64,000 nt of DNA. Source: Cymbidium sinense. Its lineage: Eukaryota > Streptophyta > Magnoliopsida > Asparagales > Orchidaceae. Position 1 is the stretch's first letter. Each line of letters begins with the position of its first letter. The position numbers and the translations under genes are program-made. This document shows positions 35,001-46,486 of this stretch, in pieces. The stretch lies in the NCBI GenBank assembly GCA_021442155.1, contig CM038228.1:9899179-9963178 (forward strand), given 5' to 3'. Under the pieces are notes generated by a model that saw nothing but the letters and a program-made list of their open reading frames with translations, did not search any database and was not told where the DNA came from.

Positions 35001-36660
35001 GATCTCAGTTGTAGTAGGATGAACTGGTGCTTGTTTTTGAAGTATTGAGACTGCCGCTAACAAGTCCTTAGGTTTCTTTGCAATCATATCTATTTTTTCA
35101 TCTTTCTATTTTAATTATGCTAGGAGGTGTTGATGCTAGTGGGCTATGACTTCTTACTCAACATCATCACCTTCCATAGCCTGCTGCTCTCAGAGGAGAG
35201 AACTTTGTGTATCAACCATGTAGACTCCAACTGAGTCTCCCAATAAATCATCTTCATTGAGATCAAAGCTAATCTTTTCTTCATCAGACCAATCATATCC
35301 CAATATCTCCTTCTTTTCCATGAAATAATGATCCCTATCTCATCTAAAGATGATCAATAGGAACATATGACTTGGGTGATCATCTTGTAATGTCGAGAGG
35401 CACCAAACCTCCCATGCTGCCAGAGAATCAATCCTATGAGGACTATACTCACTAAAAGATATACACTCCTAACTGTCACTAACTCTAAAAGGTGTGACAT
35501 TCCTAAGAGGCTTTGCAATCATGTAACAGGGCATCTGCTCTCTCTACAACTATAGTAACCATCTCCAAATCCTACACGGTGGTGTTTGAGGAACACTATG
35601 CTTGGTTGTCACTCCTTCCGCAGCGTAAGGTCAAGCACGAGCTCGACCTCTCCGTAGTGGTGTAGATGTAGGATCCTGGCATGGGATCACCAATGGGGGA
35701 GTGCCTTCCCATATGGCCTTCATGGCCTTAATAGAATTGAGATGTTGTGATGTGAAGTGATGGCGGTAGAGCGATGTGGTGGACACCACCGACACTCTAT
35801 GATAAGCTATCCTCTTGATGAATGGTCCCATTAAGTAGGATGATATTTGTATGGGTGTAGCTTGAAAAAAAATGAGTGCATAAGCGGCAACTCGCCTCTC
35901 CCTACGGTGATTTGAGCAGTATGGGCCTCTTTGGCCCTCTCTTTGTTTCCCACAATGAAGGATGATGGATCTCAAATCAAATTGAGCTATGGACTCTAAA
36001 CATCGTGGCTACATGGCATGGCGACGATACCATACCTCCAACTCTGAGGGGGTGTTGGTGTTGGTGGAGGTGAAGTGTGGATCCTCCAAGCATCATCTGT
36101 CAGAGAGGATGAAATGGTACGTTGTAACCAGTGGGGCGTACCTCCTCTTGTGACGTAGCAGCCTCCATCTCCCAATCCTAGTATGATGACTGATCATGTG
36201 GTTTTATTTCTCCTTTGTGTCTAGTAGGATGAGCAGTGAGAACTCCAACCTTAAAGGTGGGAGGCAATCTCACAGGAATAGCCTTACCCTAGAAGGTGCC
36301 AAAGAGTTGGTGCTATTTACTAGGGTAGCATGGGAAACCACGGTGGCGGGCTGTCATCGCTAAAACTAGTGGAACTACCACTACTTTCCTCTTAATGAGG
36401 AGATGTCATCAGGTAGATCGATCTGGATGACCTTGCCACCACATTCTACTAGTTGTGAAGGAGTGCCTCACGTGATCTTTACTCCCTCAAATCCTCTAAA
36501 ATGGATAAGGTGGGTATGATCATCAAGGCCAAGTCCATGCCTTATGGGAAAGTGAACATAAACTTCTAGGAAGTTTCCATAGTATCAACCTGACTGAACT
36601 ATTGTCTATCAGGCAGGGGAGTCTACAATGTTGAAACTAGACTTGCATCAGATTTATATT
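35001..36660 (-). pseudogene. Element 2: gag N-terminal region, decayed
   Basis: Continues the gag reading direction toward the leader. Only broken open stretches remain (114 codons at 35,631-35,975). Order and length match the 5.6-7.0 kb part of element 1. No motif is recognised. Ogre elements have an extra ORF before gag; nothing here proves or excludes such an ORF. Confidence 0.5.
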
Positions 36661-36689
36661 GATTTTTAAATATGAATTTGAATTTAAAA

Positions 36690-38895
36690 TTTGATCCTAC
36701 ATCAAACATCCAAGTGTTAAGTGGGGTTCAAATGGATTTAGAGAAGATTTTGAATTTTTTATTGGAAAGAGGAAATTTTGAATATGAATCCAACTTCAAC
36801 AAATTTAGGTATGTTGAGAAGTGGAATCTAGAAGGATGCTTTAGGTTCATGTTTGAAATTGGATTTTGATTTGAAGACCCTTTCCTTTAACAAATTTGGG
36901 TATGTTAAAGTAAGGGTCAATTAGTTTTATTTTTTGATTTGAAATTTTGAAATTCACTCACTTAGCAAATTTGGGTATGCTAAGTGAGGTGTTTGAAAAT
37001 AATTGTTCCTTTTGGTTTGGTTTGCTTTGTCTTGTGATTTGTTGTTGATTTTGAAAGTTGGAATTCCCATTTAGCAAATTTGGGCATGCTAAATGAAGAA
37101 CCCAAGTGTGTTTTATTTTTGAAAGAATTTTGAAAATAGAATTCTTAGCAATTTTGAGTATGCTAAGAAACTCCTAAAGTGTTTCATTTGTTTTGGAAAT
37201 TTTGATTTTTGAAAAAGTAGGATTCTTAGTAAATTTAAGTATGCTAAGGGAATTCTAATGTGTTTCATTTGATTTTGATTTGTTTTTGATTGAAAGTGGA
37301 GACCTTACTTTAGCAAATATGGTATGTTAAAGATGAAGTTCCACTTAATTTTGTGAAATGAAAATTTCACTTAGCAAATTTGAGTATGCTAAATGAAATT
37401 CAATAGATGTGTTTGAAACTTTATGTTTTAGTTTTGTTTTGAAAATGGAAACTTCTCTTTGGCAAATTTATGCTAAAGTGAAGTTCAAAGTGTTCAAAAT
37501 TTTTGATTTTGAATTTGGAGACTTTACTTAGCAAATTTGAGTATGCTAAATGAAGTTCCAAATGTGTTTTGAATATTTCTTGGTTTTGAATTTGGAAACT
37601 TCACTTAGCAAATTTGAGTATGCTAAATGAAGTTCCAAATGTGTTTAAAATTTGTTTTGAATTTGGAAACTTCACTTAGTAAATTTGAGTATGCTAAATG
37701 AAGTTCCAAATGTGTTTGAAAATTTTTTTGGTTTGAATTTGGAAACTTCACTTAGCAAATTTGAGTATGCTAAATAAAGTTCCAAATGTGTTTTGAATTT
37801 TGAAAGTATAATTGTTAAGTCTTAATTTTTTGAGAAAAAGACTTCCATTCAACAAATTTGTGTATGTAGAAGTGGAAGCCAATCTTATTTTCTTTGCAAA
37901 TGTGAAAATTTTGTCTTGTGTGTGATTATTACTTTTTTGGAAAAGGGAATTCCAACTTAATCATATATGGGATATGTTTAAGTGGGATTTCCAAATGATG
38001 TTATTTTTATTTGGGAATGAAATCTTCATTCAATAAAATTGGGTATATTGAATGGAGATGTTCATATGTGCTTTTAAAAAAAATATTTATATCGATTTTG
38101 TTTTAGGAATGAAACCTCCATTCAATAGATTTGAGTATATTAAATGGGAAGGTTTCATATGTGATTTTTGAAAGTTCATTCTTGATTTTGATTTTTGAAA
38201 TGAAACATCCATTCAATAAATTTGAATATATTGAATGGCAAAATTTCATGTGTGCTTATAGAAAATTTATTTTTGATTGTGATTAAAAATGAAACCTCCA
38301 TTTAATAAATGTGGGTATATTGAATGGAGAGGTTTCATATGTGCTTTTTGAAAGTTCAATTTTTAATTTTGTTTTGGAATGAAACCTCCATTCAATAAAT
38401 TTGAATATATTGAATGGCAAGATTTCATGTGCTTTTGAAAAATTTATTTGATTGTGACTGAAAATGAAACATCCATTCAATAAATGTGGGTATATTGAAA
38501 GGAGAGGTTTCATATATGCTTTTAGAAAGGTGTGAATTCCAACTCAACACATGTGGAATGTGTTGAGTGAAATTTCAAAATTGTGATTTTGGTTTGAAGA
38601 TAGAATCCATCCAACACATTTGGATGTATTGAATGGAAATGCTCATCTTCAAATTTTGTGTTTTGAAAGATAATTATTGTTGGAATTTTATTTTTATGAA
38701 GATGATCTTCACATATAACAATCATAAAGATTGTTAGATGAAGATGATTTAGGAATATTTTTGTGTAAAATATTTTATTTAGTGCATTTTTGAAAGAGTG
38801 ATTTTTTTAAAAAAAGCAAGATTCTTTTTTCATGGAATAATTTATTTCTCTTTATTATTTTAGAATAAACATTTCCTTATCATAAAAATGATAAG
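36690..38895 (-). repeat. Element 2: leader array of about two dozen hairpin-forming repeats
   Basis: Unit after unit consists of a left arm, a conserved loop (plus strand AAATTTGAGTAT or close) and a matching right arm, at a spacing of about 65-95 bp. Examples are stems 36,957-36,967/36,978-36,988 (11 bp perfect), 37,068-37,076/37,087-37,095, 37,142-37,150/37,161-37,169, 37,363-37,376/37,387-37,400, 37,597-37,610/37,621-37,634, 37,946-37,966/37,972-37,992 (21-nt arms, few mismatches), 38,209-38,218/38,229-38,238, 38,543-38,552/38,558-38,567 and 38,876-38,883/38,888-38,895. Arm sequences differ strongly between units yet still pair. The array lies between PBS and gag, so it would be transcribed as 5' leader RNA of the element. 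Short open frames in it (60-77 codons) are by-products. Confidence 0.85.
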
Positions 38896-39166
38896 CATTA
38901 AGTCTTTAAATATTTTCTTTTTATTTAGATCTTTTTTATTTTTCCCATTGGAGAACGGGGGTTTTAAGACCAACACAAGGTGAGGTCCTAAAACCTAAAG
39001 ATGTTGGCTAGCTTAACTTAAGGATGAAATAAGCTAAGAGCCAATGGAAAGAAGAATAGTCTCGGATTCATACAAAAGTACAAACCCACTATCGATGCTT
39101 AAACAATGATCATTTACCAAAGATGGAGAGAGGAATCATCCCCAGTGGAGTTGCTAGAAAAATCTA
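38896..39166 (-). other. Element 2: leader next to the PBS
   Basis: Non-coding; aligns with about 7,900-8,142 of element 1 (shared words GATGTTGGC, AAGGATGAAATAAGC, GATGGAGAGAGGAA and similar). This is the most conserved non-coding part between the two elements. Confidence 0.65.
39139..39156 (-). promoter_or_regulatory. Element 2: primer-binding site candidate
   Basis: The minus strand reads TAGCAACTCCACTGGGGA, 10 nt after the 5' LTR end. It aligns with the element 1 site that starts TGG, so the first G was probably mutated to A here. Similar to the PBS I recall for Tat/Ogre elements; tRNA not determined. Confidence 0.5.
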
Positions 39167-42100
39167 TGGGTTAGAAAAAATTTTATATGATCGCCTTCCA
39201 TCTGTGGGGTGAAAAGGCAAGAATATAAAAATTCATCTTTTTGGGATGCCACATAGATCCGTGGGTGTACTTATTCAGGTGATCAAGTACGTTATCAAGG
39301 AATAGTATACTATGTCGGGAGATAGGAGTCACTGCCCTTTAATGGACCTAATCACCTAAATAAGGACTCCTAAGGATGTTAGGTCTTTGATGTGTACTAG
39401 AGATTCTTCCCCTACTTTACATGGAAAAGTAAAATAGGGTTATTTTAAACTGGGTTCGTTAAGTTCCTATGGCAAGCCCCAAAGTTACATCCTAAGAAAT
39501 GGGATTCCTTAGAAAACTCGATTAAGGTAAATGATCATTGTCTCTAAAGATTTCAATAGATGGGACTATCAATCATTGATTTATTTTGGAAAATCAAATG
39601 GGATCGATCAAGAGGAGGGAGTTCTTAAGATAAATGAGAAGTAGGGAATGCTTGGATACTAGAAGCTAATTACCCCCTATGGTTGGGCTTTATATTTTAG
39701 AAATTGAATTAGTTCATTTGAGTGGCATTTTCATTAGAATGCTAGGGCTTACAATTCCATAACACAAGATTATGGAAATGCCTAGAATTTATGCTTATGT
39801 CCTATAAAGGGAAAAGCCACCTCAGAATCCAAATCTAGGGAGCTTTGGTGCAAAACACCCTAAATCTAAGAGAAAATGGGTATTTGGTTTGCCTCCATAG
39901 AGGACAAACCACTTTTTGTACTCACTTTGGGGTGGCCAACTAACTCCTATGATTTTAAATTCATGTAGGCAAGTCATATGCTCTATGCATCTGGTCATGT
40001 TATTTATTTAGAAAGAGACTAAGTCCTTAAATAGACTAGATCATGTAAGTATGCTTCAAATGACTTAAATCTAATGCAATTCAAATTTCATTTTATTTTC
40101 ATTTTGGACAAATATTTTGACTCAGTTATATTCATATGCCTAATGCATGAAAAATGAGATTATTGGCCAAAATCGGTGAAAGCAAGAAGGTGTGTTTCCA
40201 CCATGGCTCTCATAGTCAAGTTTCTCTGGAAAGGTGGAAGCCCTCCAATCAAGAGTGAAAATAATATGCATTTGTGCATGATGTTATAAAAGAAGTATTC
40301 ATCCAGCTAATAGGTTGCTAATTCTTTTATCTAGATTTTTAGCATAAGCTTTAGGTGAGGTTATGAGTTCTTTATTTTTAGTTTTGAATTGTTAAACTTG
40401 GTAGAAGATTTATTTTTCTCTTAAGAGCTTAATCATCATCCAGCCATACATAAAGTAAGGAAGAAACTAGGAAAAGCATGCCACTTAATGTAAGCTAAAC
40501 AAATCATCAATCAATTTATAAAGCTAATCAAAAAGTATAAGAGGCCATTGTGGTGTACCATCGACAAAAATAAATTGGGTAGTGAGCTCTACCCTTATAC
40601 AACCAAGATTATAAATGAATTAAATACAATTAAGCAAGGAATTCATTATTATGGGGAATCTTCAAGCTTTCTTTTTTCTTCTTCTTTCCTTCTTTCTTCT
40701 TCTTCTTTCTTCTTTGGTTGTTTCTTTTGGATGGTTGGAAGATGGATGCTCCAAAGTCTTCACATGGTACATAAGATGTAATCTTCTGACAATGCTCATC
40801 CTAATCCCCATAATAATCATTCCAAAATCTTAATTGCAAAAATTACATGAAAAGGAAAAGAATGAAAATCTAACTAACACCTGCACAACAAAGATTAGCT
40901 AAAACAAACCACACAAATCCCAAGCATGTATATTGGACTTAGCACCCCATACATGGGTACTCAAGTCCACATAGCCTAATGGATTATGCTTAGGGGTATA
41001 AGCACCTGCATAATAAAAACATTTATATTTTTAATTATGGTAGCACCCCTTAAACATAATCCCCTGCAGAAGACAATGGTTAGACTAAACCGTCCTACCA
41101 TTCATTCTACGAGCATACACCCTAATATCCAGACTAAAACATATATCATAAAATAAAAGAAAACATGAAATCATGCATCGTCCAAACCTAAAGCTAGAAG
41201 TGATGACTTAGCCTAATGTGTGTGATTTAGAGGTTTGTGGTATGCTTGCTATAGCTTTAAGTTAGAGTTTTATAAGTATGAAGGATGTTTAACTTATAGG
41301 AGGGTTTCATTTAAGTTATTTAGATGTTTTTGGTTGATTTTATTTTGTGTTTTGATTAGGTTCAAGTGAATCCTACAATTAGTTACTAAGTTATAAGAGA
41401 GGAAAGAGAAGAGAACTTCTCTTTACCTTAAGTAATTTCTAAAGTAGATTCAAGCTTTGGTTTTATTTAGTGGATATTTTATTATGTGATTTAATTAATC
41501 CTAAGTTTATTTAAACTCTAAACAAACCTATTCAAAAAGAAAGATATTTTAAGATTAAATAAAGTGAAATGAAATCACAAAACACACATCACTTCATTTC
41601 TTTCCCAACATGTATAACAAGCATATGAATAATTCCTAAACATATCTATACATACAAATGGGAATGTTTAACACACTTTATGATGCATGATAAGTAACTT
41701 ATTTAAGAAAATTTGGATGTTTATGATGCACAATTTTCATTAAGTAGAAAAGGGATTTCTTTTCCAATTTTTCACATACACACATGAATGTATGAAAGGC
41801 ATAAGTGAGTACGGCACCATTGTTAGCACCATACGGCACCATTGTTAGCACCAGGGGTGTAAGGTACAAGACCTACTTGGGGCTACTTAAAGCCTCACAA
41901 TCTCAGGGTTTTTCATACTAATATACCACTTTCCTTAAATACAAGCATATGTATAAAAAAATAAATGGAAAAGGAAAGATGCAAAGTTCATTTTTTTATT
42001 TGTTTGGTTTATTTGTTTAGTTTATATATGTAAGTGTGGATTTTATTCTTGATTTGATAACATAGAGATGAATAAGAATGGATTCAAACAAGTGGTACAC

Positions 42101-43549
42101 TCTTTTCAAATGAGCTATACACTTTACCAAATTTTTATTCAAAATTATGCTAAATATGAAGGAAAGGAAAAAACTACACTATACACATCTTTATATTTCC
42201 AACACATGCAAGCTTATTGGTAAAATATAAGTAGCACACTTTCAGCTTTGATAATTGATTCATATATTTTTAAAAATAATTTGGATTTAGTAGTGATAAT
42301 AGCCATTCATATTTATACTTTAGCCAAAACATGCAATTTCACATAAAGAAAATATTTTCATTTTTAAATTTGATTTCTGAAAAGCATGAACATATGAAAT
42401 CATATGACACACATATTTTGCATCTTGGGTAAGAATTAAAGTGATAAAAGCATGTAAATACATTCACTCTAATTAATTCATAAAGACAATCTTATAAGAT
42501 AGGCATGTTTAAAATAAATCAAAGTTTGTCTTCATGTGATTTTTATTTCATTTTTTGTTTTATGTTTATGTTTGATTTCAATTTGCAAAATGTGAGGTAA
42601 GTTGTTATTCCTAACCCATTCCCACACCTGTTCATTATCTTTGTTCAATTTTTATATGATTAAATCAATTTTATGCTTTACTTAGGTTAAGGCATGATTA
42701 AGTGTATTAATTATCTCTTACCTACACCACCTTATCGTAGTTAATCCAATAATTATGAGCCAATGAGATGACATAAAACCACACAAGAAATTTAAATCAG
42801 CAATGCACCTAGGAAAGAAAGGGCCTAATGCAATTTGGCTCATGATTAAGAATTAATTAAACTAGGGGTTAATTTGGTACATTTCAATCCACACATCACA
42901 CATGTGAATTTGATTTGGATTTCCTTAAGCTACTTAGGTTATTGAACACCTAAGCACCTACCCAAAACAAATTAGTTGAGTTCTAGAATGTTTTAAAAAT
43001 TTATGAAATTAATTAAGGGAGTAATTAGTGAATTGCCCTTAATTAAGTGAGGATTAAGGAAGGGAAATGGGGTTTAAGGAATAGCTTAGGGGAAATTGCC
43101 CAAAATTATTTTATAAACCTCCTATTCATTGTAACAGACCTTAATTAACTTAAATAAAGGATTAATTTACTAATTAAACCTTTAATTAAGCTTAATTAGA
43201 TTAAGGGAGTGATTTGGGAATGAAATAGCAATTTCCCCAATTAAGCCACCAATAAATCCCAAAAAACTTAGGAGAGGTAAAAGTCATCCCCCAAAATATA
43301 CTCAAGAAATTTGAGATTAATTAATAGTTTAATTAAAGTATAATTAATAAAAACAACATTCCCAAAGAAACCCAAAATTAGAGAAATATACATTTCAAAA
43401 TCCATTAAAATCAATTTTAGAAAATTCTAGGGTGAATTATCTTTCAGTGGAAATTTATTTCATATTTTTTTTATTTTTCTAGGTGGAGATACAAACTTTA
43501 GAATTTTATATGATTAATTAGAATTAAATAAGCCCTAAATAATTCCTTA

Positions 43550-43850
43550 ATCCAACGGGTGACGCATGACTGGATACACTTTACACACATCGTCCTCCAA
43601 GTGGCCACTTAAACATCACATCATAGCTTCGCGTGGAGGCGGCGCTATGTGCTTTTGCCTCTGTCGTTCGATCAAGGATCGAACGGTTGGGATTTAATCT
43701 GTAATTTTAAAAGGATAAAATCAGATCTAAAGCGTATGTTTAATTTTGGTTGTCCATCCAAAATGTCTGGATGGACGGCTAGAGATCTATCCCTCCTAAC
43801 TCCTGTGATCCATGGAGATCGTCCATGTTCTAGGCCTTGATTCGAGCTCG
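43550..43850. promoter_or_regulatory. GC-richer island in the LTR middle with strong inverted repeats
   Basis: This stands out from the AT-rich surroundings and recurs at 24,230-24,510 and, more distantly, 16,480-16,740. Perfect inverted repeats here are CGTTCGATC/GATCGAACG (43,665-43,673/43,677-43,685, 3-nt loop) and GTCCATCCA/TGGATGGAC (43,752-43,760/43,768-43,776, 7-nt loop). Both are partly lost in the 3' LTR. It may contain the LTR promoter or R region, but no TATA box on minus is convincing. Confidence 0.35.
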
Positions 43851-44865
43851 ATTGAGCTCAAATTAGGATGAAATTTTGCACACACCATCTAACCCTAATG
43901 GCGAGCACATCTAACGATTGAAACTTCATGCCATAAAAATTTCTTTCACAAAGGACCAACATACATGGAGTTTAGTGATCAAAAAATGTCTAACCTCATC
44001 GGAGGTGATCGCTCGATTCCCTTGGAGGAGCTTCGTCTGGTTGAGACAAAGCTTTGGTGAAAGTTCTAGCTCTTGAGGTTGAGTCGATAGCTCTATGGAC
44101 CAACCCCTCCTCCTAGTGAGCTCAGTTTTAATTGAAGTGAATCTCCCCTTGCCTTTGGAACTTGGGAAAGAGATTGGGCAAGCTTGACTTGATCCCTTGA
44201 GGTAATGTGCAACGGAATTTTGTTGAATTTGAGTGAAGTGGAAGTTGGCAAATCCTTGGAGTTCCCCTATTTTTCTTAAGGGAAAACCAAGAATGGCAAA
44301 TTCCCTCTCGAGAGCTTAGGATCACTCTAGAATCACTCCGGCTTACTCAATAGGCAGTGTGTGTGTGTGAATTGAGTTGAATTAGGGAGTATATCTCCCC
44401 ATAGGCAATGGACGGTAAGCTTCACTTGCCTTTTTGATCAACCTTAAGCAGTGGGTTGTTTGATCTGTTAGAAGCTTGCACATGGTCGGTTTGGCTAGAG
44501 GAGTGGAATGGTAACTCCCCATGTGCTCAAATTGAGTGGGAGCATGATTCCCATGTGGCCAATTTGAGCCATGTGCTCGGTTTTGGCCTTGGGTTAAGTT
44601 AGGCTGACCCAAACCCATTGGGTTGGGTGCACCACCCTCCATAGGGTTTACTTGACCTATTAGGAGAGTATCAAGTAGGTATGAAGAGGAATTGACCAAA
44701 TTCCCCATGCATTTAACTAAAATTTGTTCTATGGCCTAGAGGTATAATGTTCATTTAGCTTATTTTTGAATTTGGATATGTTTGGTATGTTGAGAAAATA
44801 GGTTTGGCCAAGTTTCATTGGATTTGGAGTTCATTTGGTATGGTTTGGCTCATGTTGACTCATTT

Positions 44866-45064
44866 AGGTCAAAATGGGTCAACTTGGGTCAAGTTGACCA
44901 ATTGGTCAAATTGGGTCAAACCAAGGGTTGGGTCAGGTTCATATGACCATTTGAAATGTTTTAGTGGCTTTGGTTTGATTCAATTTAGTTTAGGTTTGAA
45001 TTTGGTTCATATGACTTAATTTAGGTCAAATGGATCAAGTTGACCAATTTGACCCATTTGACCT
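44866..45064. promoter_or_regulatory. Dense cluster of W-box-like hexamers in the LTR
   Basis: Ten TTGACC/GGTCAA hexamers occur in 199 bp (six GGTCAA, four TTGACC on plus), where chance expects about 0.1. TTGACC is a form of the W box bound by WRKY transcription factors. The same enrichment is visible in the other LTRs (25.5-26.0 kb, 17.4-18.5 kb, 9.0-9.9 kb). It may be regulatory or simply low-complexity repetition. Confidence 0.5.
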
Positions 45065-45781
45065 ATTTGAGCTAGGTCATGGATAGGTTTAGGTTTGGTT
45101 AGTCATATGAAGTGGATTGGTATCTTCATTTCCAATCAATTTTGGTTAAGTTTGAATTTGGCTCAAAATGACCCTTTAGGTCAAGTTGGGTTCAAGATCA
45201 ATTGGGCTATTGAGGCTTTGGTCAAGTTTAATAAGTGATTTGGAATGAACTTGACCCATTGGCTTCAATCAATTTGTCTTAGATCAAGTTTTGACACATT
45301 TTGACTTTTTAGGTCAACTTGGGTCAATTTGGGTCAAGTGGCCAATTGGGCTAGGATAGGTTCAAATGTTGACTTGGTCAAGTTCAAATATTGGTCATGA
45401 ATGAACTTAGATCAATGGTTTCAATCGATTTGGCCTATGATGGATTTTGGTTATATTGGGTTTCATTTTGGCTAAGTGTTGACTTGGTCAACCCTTAGGT
45501 TTGACTTGGTTTGACCTAATTTGATTGATTCATCATCCCATGATGATTGTTGATCATGATGAAAGGCATACATGAGCTTAGTTCAATCCAATTTTGTTAG
45601 GATTAGAATTTATCTCATAAAGGATACTTTAGGTCACTTTAGGTCAAGTGAGCCTAAGTAGGTCAAATGTCTTGGTCAAAGCTTGATTGGAGTTCAATTG
45701 AACTTGTTTATGGACTCATGATTGAAATATAAATCCATTTACAAGTGGTTTGAAGTCAAATGGGTTTTGTTTCATTTGATA

Positions 45782-46486
45782 ATTTCATATTCAAAGGGTG
45801 AATATGAAATGGATTTGTGTTTGATTTTTGAATTGGGTTTTGATTTAGGATTGAAGTTTGTATTTATAGTTAGGTTCATGATTGTAGGATTGATTGAATC
45901 ATGAAAGAAAATCAAGAGTTTGGCTTGATTTGAAGTTGATTTGGCTAAGTTCAAGATTTTGACTTGAAAGACTTAGGTTGGATTTTGATTGAATTTGAGT
46001 TTGATTTTTGGAGTTGGTTTTGGTTGTTTAAATTTATATTTCATTTATATATGTGAATATAAATGGATTATGAAAATTTCAAAGGTTTGAAGTGATTTGA
46101 AGTTGATTTGAGCTAAGTCTTTTAGAGGTAATTAAAGGACTTAGGAAATATTTAGAATTTGGAATTTCAATTTGGATATTGATTTGATTGATTTGAATTT
46201 ATATCTCATTTATATATGTGAATATAAATAAGAATATAAATGGGTTATGAAAATTTCATGAATTGATTTAGATTTTATTTAGGCTAAGTCCATGAAGGGA
46301 GATCAAAGGACTTAGGCAAGATTTGGAATTTGGAATTTCAATTTGGAATTCAATTTGGAATTCAATTTGATTGATTTAAATGTATATCTCATTTATATAT
46401 CTGAATATAAATGAGAAAATTTTATGAGTTTGAATTTATTTGAAGATGATTTAGGCTAAGTCCTTAGAGGGAATTAAGGACTTAGC
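45782..46486. repeat. Hairpin units in the first kilobase of the 5' LTR
   Basis: Perfect inverted repeats: ATTTCATATTCA/TGAATATGAAAT at 45,782-45,793/45,799-45,810 (12 bp, 5-nt loop) and GCTAAGTCCTTA/TAAGGACTTAGC at 46,455-46,466/46,475-46,486 (12 bp, 8-nt loop), with TATATGTGAATATA-type stems between. Corresponding stems in the 3' LTR are at 26.4-27.1 kb, one of them 13 bp perfect. Confidence 0.75.

Noticed and set aside
36690..38895. CRISPR-like array (regular palindromic repeats)
   Set aside because: Repeats diverge between units, there are no uniform unique spacers, and the setting is a plant retrotransposon.
36690..38895. microRNA gene cluster
   Set aside because: Most stems are only 8-17 bp, too short for a canonical plant miRNA precursor. 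Small-RNA data would be needed to revive this.
44382..44708. 108-codon minus-strand frame in the 5' LTR
   Set aside because: Driven by GGTCAA/TTGGG repetition; the matching frame in the 3' LTR is shorter and different.
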